DNA of 63,774 bases from Globomyces pollinis-pini. Lineage: Eukaryota > Chytridiomycota > Chytridiomycetes > Rhizophydiales > Globomycetaceae. Under the pieces are notes generated by a model. The model ran no database searches. It was given only the letters and a program-made list of their open reading frames with translations, and was not told the DNA's origin. A program made the translations under genes and the position numbers. The stretch is from NCBI GenBank assembly GCA_025399215.1, contig MU621171.1:1-63774 (forward strand), written 5' to 3'. This document shows, one piece after another, positions 10,837 to 21,705 of the stretch; the stretch's first letter is position 1; every line of letters starts with the position of its first letter.

Positions 10837-11429
10837 TTTAATTTTTATAATTCTCGATTGGCTTTGGTTATTCTTTGGTTGAGAGTAGGTTTGATTATCA
10901 AAGTTGAATTCGTGAGTCTAATTCGATAAAGTTCCGATGGAATGACGTGTCTCTAGAAACCATTCAACTCTACTATATAGTATATCATTTTTCACACACA
11001 AAGAGTATTTACTATATATTCATAGTCCTGTGTTCATACAACGTTTTCATACGTTTGTATCACCATAAATGTGTACTTGTACGATTGTGTTTTTGTGATT
11101 GATAGTAAAGATTAAGAAAGATAGTAACCTTAAAATTAACGATCCTCAATGAAATGAGGTTATCAAATATATTGCTAATTACTTTTAAAAAAGGAGCAGT
11201 TTGGAGATATTAGAAAGGCGGGTTTACAAATGAAACCGATGATTGATTGTATGGTAAGCAATGACTGTTTTTGTATTTTTTTGAGGGTTCTGCTGCAATC
11301 CCATGAAATTTCCGCTTGTTTTGGTTATTTTCGAGACGGTCAACTCCTAATCAGTAACGTTTCAAATATTTTTTCACGTATAAAAAGAATGACAGATTGA
11401 AGTGAATAACCATCTAAATTAGAATCAAA
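10837..11429. other. Intergenic with divergent promoters
   Basis: This interval separates the divergent genes at 10836 (-) and 11430 (+). A TATA-like GTATAAAAAG lies near 11379-11388, about 45 nt before the ATG at 11430. Nothing else is recognised. Confidence 0.5.
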
Positions 11430-11984
11430 ATGTCCACTGCTTCTGCTATCCTCTCTGATGTCACCACTGTTGGTCCAATCGGCTACTCTGTCCCTACTTA
11501 CGCTGTTGTGTCTGTCGCTCCATACAACCCTGCACCTCCATCTTACCCAGTAGCTCAAGAATACTCCGTCGTCCCATACGCTGTTGCCACTACTACCACT
11601 ACCCCATGCGTTGAAATCACCTCTACTCCATGTGTTGAAGTTACCTCTACTCCATGTGTTGAAGTTACTACTACCCCATGTGTTGAAATTACCACTACTC
11701 CATGCGCAACTCCAGTCGTTCCTTGCACTACTCCAATTGCTCACGGTTACGAAGCTACCCCAGACACCCCAACTGTTCCTTGCACCACTCCTGTCGTTCA
11801 TGGATACGAAGCTACCCCAGAAACTCCAGTGTCCACTCCTTGTGAAACCCCAAACACTCCACAAACTCCTTGTGATGATGTCCCAGTTGTTACTTCGCCA
11901 GCCGCTTATGGAGATATCTACTCTGGTGCCCAAGCAAACACTTTCGGTGCTATTGCTGTTGCCTTTGCTGCTCTTTTCTTGTAA
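11430..11984 (+). CDS. Thr/Pro/Cys repeat surface protein with hydrophobic C-terminus
   Basis: A 184-aa intronless protein. Residues ~52-92 hold four to five TTPCVE(I/V)T repeats, followed by two longer units each containing PC-TTP-xx-HGYEATP. The last ~15 residues are hydrophobic after a small-residue stretch, as in GPI-attachment signals. The codon choice is C-rich and looks highly biased compared with neighbours, suggesting strong expression. The N-terminus is not hydrophobic and an in-frame stop lies just upstream, so no classical signal peptide is visible; a short upstream exon is possible. A cell-wall or surface role is inferred from composition only. Confidence 0.8.
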   Translation: MSTASAILSDVTTVGPIGYSVPTYAVVSVAPYNPAPPSYPVAQEYSVVPYAVATTTTTPCVEITSTPCVEVTSTPCVEVTTTPCVEITTTPCATPVVPCTTPIAHGYEATPDTPTVPCTTPVVHGYEATPETPVSTPCETPNTPQTPCDDVPVVTSPAAYGDIYSGAQANTFGAIAVAFAALFL

Positions 11985-12355
11985 TTGAGTGATGGTGTAT
12001 TAATATTATAATAAACACAAGTAATAATTCTATACTAAAGTCTTTAACATCTGTAATTTGATTGATCACCCCACTTTTAATTAAACTATTTAATTCAACA
12101 CAGTACTTGTTCTTGAACAACTAATACTACATACTTTAATGTATTTGAACATTACTACTATATACTTTTACTGAACAACTAGCATACTAGTTGAACAACA
12201 TCACTAACCACGTACTTTTATAAAAGTCTACTGTAGCTGAGCATGTCGTCATTCTTAATTTGGTATCGACAAGTGTTTCAGCCTGGGCAAAGTCGAGGGC
12301 GTAGAAAAATTTAGAGAAAGATCTGAATTGATTTTTTTTGAATTTTTAAAAACAA
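11985..12355. other. Intergenic, nothing recognised
   Basis: AT-rich spacer with several near-repeats of the phrase TACT(A/T)..GAACAAC between 12100 and 12200. No gene seen. Confidence 0.4.
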
Positions 12356-14618
12356 ATGAAAGGATTGGAATATTTAATGATCATCAGCTTCGTATTAGCT
12401 GCTGATAAACCATTCAAAATGCCTAGTAAAGCATTTGCTCCATATATAAATGTGGAAGTTAAACCTCCAATGGATATGGCTGCTGTAGATTCAGAACTAG
12501 GAAATAAATGGTTCACTTTGGGTTTCATAAACAGTGATGGGCAAGGAAAACCAACTTGGCCAGGTTCTCATCCTATCAATAAAGGTGATCCAAACCCTTT
12601 CTTTCTCGATAATATTAAATCTTTACGTGCTAAAGGTGGGGATGTCATTTTAGCATTTGGTGGTCTAGCTGGTGGTGCCAACACTGCTGCAGGTATTTCA
12701 TTTTCTAGTGTTGATCTAAAGGTTCGGAACTCGCTTTAAATATCCAATCTCTACCTACAATCACTGATAAACTTGGAACTTTAACTGCTGCATATCGTAC
12801 TGTTATAGATGCTTATCAAGCAAAACACGTTGATTTTGATATTGAAGCAATGGCTATTGACAATGATCAAGGCTCTGTTGATTTGCGATTTAAAGCATTG
12901 AACATACTTCGAAAAGAATATCCCGAAATGTTATTTTCTTTCACAATTCCATGTTTTCCTACAGGATTAGCTCCAAATGGGATTAAGCTTCTAAAATCTT
13001 CAATTGACAATAACTTCAAAATTGATGGTAACTATGTTTATATCTTATATTATAGTTGTCAATATTATGACAATGGACTTTGGTGCAGAGAGAGCACCAG
13101 ATGGAAAAGCATCTATGGGTAAATATTCCATCTCAGCTGCCGAAGGGACTCGTAAAATCCTTCAAGATCTTGGAATGGAAGCGAAAGGAACTAAAATAGG
13201 AATCACTCCAATGATTGGAAATAATGATGTGTTGGGTGAAGTCTTCACCGTCGCCAACGCTCAAGAAGTTGTTGATTACGCAATGAAGAATGATTACGTT
13301 AGTATTCTAAGTTTCTGGGCTTTACATCGAGATAATGGTGCACCTATTACTGAAGTACTCAGTTTAAGTAATCAAGTTACTGACAAAAAATTCGCTTACT
13401 CGAGCATCTTTGCTAAATTTAAATCTAATGACCCTGTCCCTGAAGATACAAATGGAAACAACAATGACAATAATAATAATAACAATAACAATAATCAACC
13501 ACAAGCACCTTCTGTATGGGCAGACTTTAGATTCGGATCCTTTGATTCCTTCTGTAAACAATCAGGACTTGCATTGTGTACCCTTGTGGGTGGTGGAAAA
13601 GAACCTCTCTGTTATGCTAGGGATTTAGAAACTTTTATGCCAATTTTCCAACCAGGTAAGTTTATATAAAACTCACTATTAGCTACCCTTGGTATTCATA
13701 TCATTGCGTTTATCATGACCGTTGTGATGATTTCCAACATCAATGTGAAGTATACTGCAGTAGGTAAAGCACCTATTAATTCTGATTTTCAATTATAGGT
13801 CGTGAAGAAATGGTTATATTCTTCTATATGTATGCAATGTTGACTGTATTGGAATTTTTTGTTATTTCTGGTTTAATACCAAAAAATCTTAGTATTCAAC
13901 CGGTAAGCACAAGTTATTGTATTAATATTAGGTTTTTGTTGCTGCTCACAGTGCTTTGGTAACTGCCACATTATTCTGTTTGTTTATGAATGGATTTGTA
14001 CCATTTCAATTTATGGAGGATGGATCAGCAAGATCTCTATGGGTAAGAATACGTTATTGGTTGATATAAATAGACCTTGCGATTATCTACTATTGTAGTG
14101 TTTGGAATTTGCTATTTCATCAGCATTGCTACCTTCAAAAATATTATCTTCTCAGCCATGAATCCCACTCTGTTGTGGATTGTCTATTTAATTTTGGGAG
14201 CCTTCTTGGGCATTGGATATTTTGTGACTCAATTAGTTGTCATCTTTTCTCAAATTGATGATAGAACTCCTATATGTAAGTTTCCTAACTATCAAATCTA
14301 TTAAAATTTGTACTATTACTTCTACATGATTGCTTTATTGTAATTTGTTAATTTTGTATAGTTGATATCGTTTTGGCTGGATTCTTTGCAGTTGTTTCAC
14401 AAATCTGTCTCTTTGTATTTTCCACAAAAGCATGTGAATATTTTGAACATTACATTGATGGATTATTTTTCTCTACAATCTTTAATTTGCTCTCGGTGAT
14501 GATGATTTACAAGTATTGGTGTGGAATTACAAAGGAAGATTTGGAGTTTGCAGTTGGATATAAAAGTGAGAGTTGGGATTTGAAAGATCCTTTGTTATCG
14601 AATGATGCCAAATATTAA
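12356..14618 (+). CDS. GH18 chitinase-like domain fused to Chs7-type chitin synthase chaperone
   Basis: Eight exons: 12356-12692, 12722-13027, 13056-13655, 13683-13763, 13799-13902, 13932-14042, 14074-14275 and 14362-14618, giving 665 aa. Residues 1-16 look like a signal peptide. Residues ~25-345 are GH18 of the bacterial-chitinase type: FGGLAGG, catalytic DFDIE, NIMTMDFG, GITPMIG and FWALHRDN. An Asn-rich linker follows. Residues ~375-665 match Chs7: CTLVGG...CYARDLE, VGREE, SLWTLRLST, YLDGLFF-like YIDGLFF and KYWCGITKEDLEF, with seven hydrophobic segments. Chs7 escorts chitin synthase out of the ER. The linker and both domain edges lie within the single exon 13056-13655, so the fusion does not depend on a splice guess. 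The 86-nt last intron is unusually long here. Confidence 0.9.
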
Positions 14619-14809
14619 GGTGTTTTCTAATTGATTTTAAATTGAATATATTTCTATTTTTACTTTCTTGACTTCAACATTCGCGTTCAATTGTGAGTAA
14701 ACAAATGGTGAGTAACCATATTAGAATTCATCTGTAATCAAACATATTTGTGATTATTTGTATCAATCTTCGCGTTGAAGAAAAGTCTTTAAACTTTGCT
14801 TTTTTGTAG

Positions 14810-15514
14810 ATGACCACCCCAAACACACCAAAGAAATTAGTGATGCCTAAAGTATCCACACATTCACCCTCCAAATTTGAATCGAATAAATTGACGGATG
14901 AAGATCTTGTTAACGAAGCCAAAACAGTTTTCAAAACTGTTGAAGAATCAAAAAAAGAGATTGTAAATGAACAAATAGAAGAAAAAGATAAAGAAATTGA
15001 AATAGTTGAAAATGTTGATAATCGTAAAATAACCATTTCAGGAATGAATTCAATATTAACTGAACAAGAAATGTTTGATTTAAAAAAAGCTAAAGAGAAT
15101 CCAAAATTGATTGCTATCGTTAAACATGTTGGTAATATCAAAGTATTTTAATAAAAATAGATAATTTAATTGAAAAGACTCAAAAGGCACGTCATGAACT
15201 GGAATCAACAATGCAAATCTCTTTAGATTTAAAAGATCAATGTCGAGTTCAAGTAACTCATCATCACACTAATAGGTAAGGAAGAAGAATGTCTTGTACT
15301 TGAAGAAGAACATAAACGTATTTCAGATGAAATGGGTACACTCAAAGATCGTGTCACTCAACTTGCTGCTGAAAAAGCTGTAATGGAATCAAAATTAGAA
15401 GAATTAAGAATTGAAAATAATGAATTGGAAGCGTTTTTGGTGGTATAAATAGATTTTTCATTCATCTTTTAGCATGCTTCGTTAGGTTTACAAGAAGAAA
15501 CATCAACCATTTAA
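14810..15514 (+). CDS. Coiled-coil protein, function unknown
   Basis: Four exons: 14810-15131, 15161-15252, 15281-15442 and 15473-15514, giving 205 aa with introns of 29, 28 and 30 nt. The protein is charged (K/E-rich), and residues ~40-70 and ~95-190 show heptad-like spacing, suggesting a long coiled coil. No catalytic motif is visible. A GT at 14708 following ATG at 14705, and the TTTTTTGTAG just before 14810, could bound a 5' intron that would add one Met; this is unresolved. The second intron ends in AAG, as does the first intron of the upstream gene. Confidence 0.65.
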
Positions 15515-15691
15515 TTTATCATTTGGACATGATAGTGACGTGGTTCTAATATATTCAAATAATTCATGTACTCAAATCTTGATATGTTGAAATAATATGC
15601 TAAACAGGCTTTATTGAAATACAATACATAAAGCGAACTTGATTCAAAAAGATGGTTCACCCCCTAAAGTTCATCTAAAGATTACAAAATA

Positions 15692-17101
15692 CTAAAGTTT
15701 CAATCTTTGATTAATTTTTTGATATTTTGAACAATTTCGAATGAGTTCTTGATAATCAAATAAAATGCTGTGTTTAGTCAAAAAACCAATAGATTTTCGA
15801 TCCAACAATACGGTACGTAATAACTTTGTATCTAATGAAAAATCTTGTAAAAAGTATTCAATAATTCCATAAATATAAAATGTTGGAAGGATATGGGTGA
15901 GTAGTATGATCAGTCTACTACATTTCAATAATTCCTTTGCATTCTTATTAAAATTTTGTATGATGGAAGAATTGATTGAATTGAAACAAATATGGAAATG
16001 TAGCATTAAGGGTTCTGCTGTAAAATCTGGGGCCTCCATCCCTGCTACCACTATTAGATTTGATAATGTGCTATTCAATTTAGGAAGATTTTCGAAAATC
16101 TTTTCAGGATTCTGTGCATTAAAAAATCCCAAATTCAAATGTTTAATAGACTTATTGATACTCAAGATAGAGTGGAGGCTATCTAAGCAATCTTCAAGAG
16201 GTTCATCCGTTTTGAGGAGTATGTGTAATTCTTCTAGAGAATGGCTATTCTCGAGTGCCTTTTGGAACGTTTCCAAACATTCAGATGTGACACATTGTAA
16301 CGACAAATGCTTCAATTCTTGATTATTTTCAACGATTTTAGCAATATGATCAGAATAATTTTCGCTGATTAAAGTAGAGCAATTGATTAAGCTGGTTTTC
16401 TTTGCCAATTCATTCATCCAAACACTAAAATAAATATGTTTCCAAAAGCATACCTAGAATTCGAATCTTCTTCATCACTAAAGGATTAGTAGCTATAAAA
16501 ATTATTACAAAGCTGAGAAATCGACTGTTTTCAAGTCTGTAAATTTAGATATTGCGGTAGCAATGGAAGATTCTGATCCAACACCCGATCCTGTGATACG
16601 AAATTCTGTTAAATGACTGGGTAAAACAAGAGGATTTAAAGTTTCTCGCTCAAGTATGATTCTAAAATCCTTTAAACTTGAAATATTTGAAAAAATTGGT
16701 AGTCCAACTCCATTTTGATAATAATCATACAACTCCTTCAAGTGAAATCCATCCACCCAAATAGTTGTTACTTTGGGTAATGATTGTATTAAAACCAAGT
16801 ATGGAGTTATGACAAGTACTCCAGGGAACACTATAACAGTTGTGATTCTTTGATTGTTCTTTAATAGATTGAATTTCTTTTCATATTTATGCTTATAATT
16901 TGTCCTAATATGTAAGGCAACACAATCATTCGGATCCTTGCATTCTTTCTGTTTTAGTTGACTTAATTTATGTCCAATTTGTTGTATTTCAACTCTTGAA
17001 GAATACGATTGTGAATCCTGACTTGATTCTATCTTCAACAATTGATCCTTTAAACTGTCATGCTTTTTCCAATCATTCTTCGAGTATCCAAGCAGTTCCA
17101 T
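15692..17101 (-). CDS. LRR-like family protein, copy 1
   Basis: Minus-strand gene with exons 17101-16509, 16477-16454 and 16424-15692 (introns of 31 and 29 nt), giving 449 aa. The N-terminal quarter is helical and charged (GYSKNDWKKHD). The centre has degenerate leucine-rich repeats (LxxLxxxxL spacing, e.g. ELKHLSL and SIKHLNLGF). The C-terminus holds a conserved block, FYIYGII then LLRTVLLDRKSIGFL. The paralogue at 47781-49236 has the same exon plan and the same tiny acidic middle exon. No F-box is evident. It may act as a protein-interaction or substrate-recognition scaffold; this is inference. Confidence 0.7.
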
Positions 17102-17559
17102 ATTTTGTTGTTTTTATCGGATTTTGTTTTTGGTAAATTTTTAATGAAAAGATGATGGACTTGGACAAATACAGACTGATCAAAGTCTACCATCAATAAG
17201 CAGCCATTGATAAACAATGCAGATGGAAGTTGTTGCCTTCAATGTAAGATTCTTTGCTTATCTCTAGTCTGTAATTACAATGCTCATTATTACAGTTCAA
17301 AGGAACTCAATTAGATTCTCATTCATAGGTGCTAGTTCAACATCTGATCTATTATGAAATGAAGTCAAGAAAAAGTATTTCAAATGTGGATTCCAAGAAG
17401 TGCCAGATGAAGGAAAAGGACATGTCTGTCACATCAAGTTCGGCAGTTGGACTGGTATTTGGTTGTAATCATACAGTATTGTAACTCTTCAAGGACCATT
17501 TTAAAATGTAAGTGATGTGTGAACCAGTTCAATACGTATTTGAACTCAGGTTTGAAGTG
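17102..17559. other. Intergenic, nothing recognised
   Basis: AT-rich sequence between the LRR-like gene and the first remnant of the tandem membrane-protein family. No supported feature. Confidence 0.4.
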
Positions 17560-18600
17560 TAATGCACAAGTCCAATACATAATGGTGTTGCGCGAAAGGC
17601 ATGTTCGGTGCAGTATTGGCCATCAATGGGTGCTTTTGACAAGCGAGTTAACAATCCAAAGAACGATGTAGAACAGGAAATTGTTGCAAAAACGTTTAGT
17701 AGTTCTTCCACTTCTATTAGCAAAAACACAGATTATAAACAAAAAAATTAAAACTTTTACCTTTATGGGACAGCAAGTTTTGAATTGATAGATATTGAAT
17801 TCCCCAAGATTTTAGGTATAAACACAAAGCATGGTATCATATTTTGAAAAATGGGGTAAGTCACCAAACAGAACTATCCCCGATGAAGAAGCTAATATGG
17901 CTACTGGCTGAAGAAATGGGATTCAACAACATATCTTTTGAATCTGCTAGCAGCAATGAAAATGGATTTGAAGATTTGGGGATGAGGCAGTCGGTTAGTA
18001 TGCCTGAGTCATCACTTTCATATGCAAAAATGGATTTGGTAGTTTAATTTCCGTTACCAGTTTCTCAGATCTAAAATCGCTACTCAAGCCGCTTTTTTTA
18101 TAGAAAGCTCTTATAAAAGTATTTTTAATGGGTATAACTTAAAGCTTATGTTGATCCTCCTTTTCAGTATCAATCTTTACCTTTTTGTTATACCCATTAA
18201 AAAAACTTTTATAAGAGCTTTCTCTACGAATTTTACTACACTTCCGGCAAAAAATCAGAAATACTTTCGTTACTAGCGATGATCAGAGTTTATAATTAAA
18301 CAGAGAATATTGAAGTTTTCAAATGCAATCTAGGTGGAGTTAATTGATAAAAACATTCAAGTTTTTGCAGCAAAAGCAGATAGTATGAACATTTCTGAAT
18401 TTTACACGGGTAATGGAGTTGCTACATTGAATCGAGGGTCATTAACACTTGAAGGTTACACTTCCCAACAAGGTTTTTCTTTTGAAGATACAATTCTATG
18501 GGTTGTGATTATTGGAGGTATCATTGGATTGTTTTCTACGATGGTTTGTGCTGTTGTGATGAGAAGTAAGTCATATAGACGTGGGCTTGATCAATTCTAA
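17560..18600 (+). pseudogene. Tandem ectodomain family, copy A (decayed C-terminal half)
   Basis: From about 17560 the sequence parallels the second half of the family: a YWPS(V/M)G block, a KTFSSSS-like block, YLYGTASFE-like sequence and an AWYHILEKWGK-like block. It contains several stops and frameshifts and lacks the AYAQKWKGTFGGSF block. The final part, 18334-18600, still reads cleanly through the membrane segment and basic tail (GVATLNRGSLTLEGY, then a hydrophobic helix). A 122-bp foldback sequence at 18102-18223 interrupts it. The N-terminal half is missing. Confidence 0.75.
18102..18223. repeat. Foldback element: 37-nt inverted repeat with 48-nt loop
   Basis: Arms at 18102-18138 and 18187-18223 are reverse complements with one mismatch. 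They lie inside a decayed family member. The size and structure resemble a MITE-like foldback insertion. A TA target duplication is possible but not clear. Confidence 0.65.
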
Positions 18601-19205
18601 TATCAAATTGAAATGGTGTCAGTGTGTTTGTAGTTTTGATTCTTTTGCTTTTAGTGAGGTTAGATTTTTCGGACTGACATAGTTCTTTGACTGCGCAGTA
18701 GAAACATAAGGTGGTACAGTATCTTACAAATCATTACACACTGTTATGTATTAGGACGCTATTAGAAGGTGGCTTGATCAAAATGAAAGGGGAACCTGAG
18801 CGTTTTTAGTTTTGGCTCCTTTTGGTTTGATTATAATTTGATTCTTTCTTATCGTTTCACAAATCATAATGAATTGAACTTAACTACCACTATACGATCA
18901 TGTAATAGTTTTCATTCATTCCATGAAACTATGTCCAGTTTGGACCCTTAAAACTCCCTAAAAAACATGTGATTTAGCAAAAACGCGAAATTTTGGAAAA
19001 TGAGAATCTCAACAATTTGCTTTTTATAACCCGAATATTGTATATTCTGATTCTGAAGAGAGTGGTTACTTTCACCAGCTTTTTGTATCAAAATCTGGAC
19101 TAAACCAAAACTGTTTCCCAAAAAAGAAGAACTCTATTTTGTGTGTTTCATTCCGAATTGGCGAACACAATGTTAGCCACATTAAATTTTGGCCCTCGGC
19201 GGATG
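18601..19205. other. Spacer of the tandem array (shared with 23.6-24.2 kb)
   Basis: Non-coding. The stretch around 18905-18970 closely matches 23880-23940 upstream of copy D (shared ATTCCATGAAACTATG and AAAACTCCCTAAAA). This shows that upstream DNA was duplicated together with the genes. Confidence 0.6.
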
Positions 19206-19222
19206 TTTAAAAGCAATAGATA
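19206..19222 (+). promoter_or_regulatory. Conserved proximal element of the tandem family (copy B)
   Basis: The element TTTAAAAGCAATAGAT lies 34 nt before the ATG of copy B. The same phrase occurs before copies C (about 21672), D (about 24184), E (about 26844) and F (about 28836), always 33-35 nt before the ATG. It is probably a TATA-like core promoter or initiator. Copy G has only a weak match (ATTTAAAGGTCATG). Confidence 0.6.
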
Positions 19223-19239
19223 TTTCTCTACCCAACAGC

Positions 19240-20888
19240 ATGTGCACCATACAGAAATTCACTCTTTGGAGTATCTTTATCCTTTTAACTGTTAATGGAC
19301 AAGAGAATACAGTTAGTCCAGCAGGGTCTGTTCAATTAAATACTACTAATGGTATTGTAAATTGGCCATCTATGGGATCTGTTGATCAGAAATCGTCATT
19401 TATTGAATTGGAACAAGATGAGTATCAAAACTTAACTAACAAGGTCCCAAAAACCTATGAAAACTACTCGTCTGTTGTTGAAGTGGGTAAAGAGTATATA
19501 TTAAATGCGAATCAATGTTATATGTATGGATCACTTGCTATGGAAAAAATTGATATAAAGTTTGAAATGACTGATAGTTATGGGAAAACCACAGATTGGT
19601 ATGAAACATTGAAAAACTGGGGAAATTCTTCAAAAACAATCACGGATGAAGAAGTCAGTTTGGCATTGGATGCTCCGTTCAGTTCCCCGTCGCTTAAACT
19701 TGTGAAACTACGATTAATTTCATTGACGATGGAATCTGCTAAACCATCTGGGAATGGTTTTGAAACTCTTGTTTTTCTCAATAATGTTGGATACGCACAA
19801 AGGTGGTCAGGTGAATTTGGTGGTACTTTTATTGACCCTCTTTATAATACCACTCTTTCATTGAATGCTCAGAACAAACAACGTTTAATCAACTTTTCAA
19901 AAGTAAGACTATGCGTATCGTTGCTGACAGAGCATTATTAACATTGGAAGTATCTAGTATCAGCCTACCATTAGTCAATACTTCAATCACAAAAGGAACC
20001 TTGAAGCTGCAAGGACTGAAATCTATCGAAAGTCTCAGCAATGCTACCTTAACGGATCCGAGTCTCGTTTTACCTTTAAATACATGGTCAGGCTCACAGT
20101 ATTGGCCATCAGTTGGTAATGGTGAAAAGAGAGTGATTAATCCAAAGAATGAATTGGAGAAGGATATCCTTAAAAAAACATTCAGCAGTTCATCTATTAC
20201 TATTGCCCAAAACACTCCTTTTAAACCGGAAATGTCTAATTTTTATCTTTATGGCACTGCAAGTCTTGAACAAGTAGACATTGAAATCTATCCACTAGAA
20301 GACAAATTTCAAAACAAAGCATGGTATCGTATATTTGAAAAATGGGGAAAGTCCACTACCAGACCCATCACCGATGAAGAAATTAGTATGGCCATGGACT
20401 CTTTATTCAGTAAAGAGGCAGTCCTTAGAAAGTTTTCTGCAGAATCTATAACTGGAAATGGACTTGAAACTTTGGGAATTCTTTCATATGAAAAGATCGC
20501 TTATGCACAAACATGGAAAGGGACATTTGGTGGATCATTTCCAGGTACAAAACCCTCGTTTTCAAAATTAAAACTAAAACCAATTGCTAATCGAAGAATA
20601 TTGAAATTCTCAAATATAACAAAAGTGGGTTTGGTTGGGTATACGATCCAAATAGTTGCAGCAAAAGCAATACTTTCTTTGGATGTTTCTGAATTATATA
20701 CGAGCACTGGAATTGCTACGATGAATAAAGGGTCCTTAACACTTGAAGGGTTTGCCTCACTATCAGGATTTTTTGCTGATCGCCCGATTCTACTTATTGC
20801 TCTAATTGTAGGAAGCATAGCATTTTCTCTATTCGTGATTTACAACAGTATTCGTTATTTCAAAAGAAGTGGTGACAGTAGCAGATGA
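19240..20888 (+). pseudogene. Tandem ectodomain family, copy B (frameshifted by a 22-nt deletion)
   Basis: This copy has the family plan: signal peptide (MCTIQKFTLWSIF..GQ), duplicated ectodomain, one membrane helix and a basic tail. Compared with copies D and G, 22 nt encoding part of VTRVDLVGQT are missing near 19900-19912. The frame therefore breaks, and the rest (from 19911) reads in another frame to the normal end. A GTAAGA at the break invites a splice explanation, but none of the acceptors tried restores frame. The start is the ATG at 19240; the open frame runs to 19189 only by way of a TTG. Confidence 0.75.
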
Positions 20889-21671
20889 CATAATATAAAG
20901 ATTTAAGCGAAACCGATGTTTTTAGATAGTTGGTGATAAACTCTTTAAGGGGTTTCTTTACAACTTGACTGTTCAATTAATGAACCCATTTATTCTGTGG
21001 GTGGCTGCATCTGACTGTTTTCTGTGAGGGTTGATTAAAAGCAGAGGTAGAATTCGTCGATCCTAATATATATCTGAGTGTTTGTAGTTCTGCTTCTTTT
21101 TGCTTTTAGTAAACAGATGTTGTACTTTCGTATTGCAAATGTGTAGTTTCAACAGAATTAAACGCGATGTTTTTGATTATCAGACAACTATGATTTCCCA
21201 ATTCTTGGACTGAAATGTGTTACAATGGTTCTCCTTGACTGTGAACCTACGAACAATGTAAAAAAACATATGGTGGTAATTACAGTCTCTCAGCGATCGT
21301 TATTACCTTTTTTTTATGTATGATTAAACAGATCTATAGTTATTTATATTGCCAATGCTACATTCATTCCCAGATTTGTCATCTTAGCCGTGTTTCGAAA
21401 AACAAGTTCATTGAATTTAATGACAAGCTTGACTACGACTCCCTAAAATATTTGTTTTCAGTTTGACTTTCACATTAGCAGGAACGGCAAGACGATCACA
21501 TAGTGTAATGAAATGATAGCTTCACAGTTGGACATTTTAACACTAAGGTGAATGATTCATCAACCTTCTTTCTGGTATTTAACATTCTTAACCAATGGGT
21601 TTAGGTTTATCCGATTTGTTTCATGTTCCCAAAAAAAGATTGAATTCATTTGTGTCATTCTGGATTGAGTT
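20889..21671. other. Spacer of the tandem array (shared with 26.36-26.84 kb)
   Basis: Non-coding. The part 21230-21670 is closely similar to 26360-26843 (shared CAATGTAAAAAAACATATGGTGG and CATGTTCCCAAAAAAA phrases). The upstream regions of copies C and E therefore derive from one duplicated block. Confidence 0.65.
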
Positions 21672-21687
21672 GCTTAAAAGCAATAGA
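21672..21687 (+). promoter_or_regulatory. Conserved proximal element of the tandem family (copy C)
   Basis: CTTAAAAGCAATAGAT, 34 nt before the ATG at 21706; same element and spacing as in copies B, D, E and F. Confidence 0.6.
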
Positions 21688-21705
21688 TACCACAAGTAAA
21701 TAATA

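Noticed and set aside
19902..19929. Apparent 28-nt GTAAGA...CAG intron in copy B
   Set aside because: The size and donor fit, but the splice leaves the wrong frame with an early stop, and other copies have coding sequence there.
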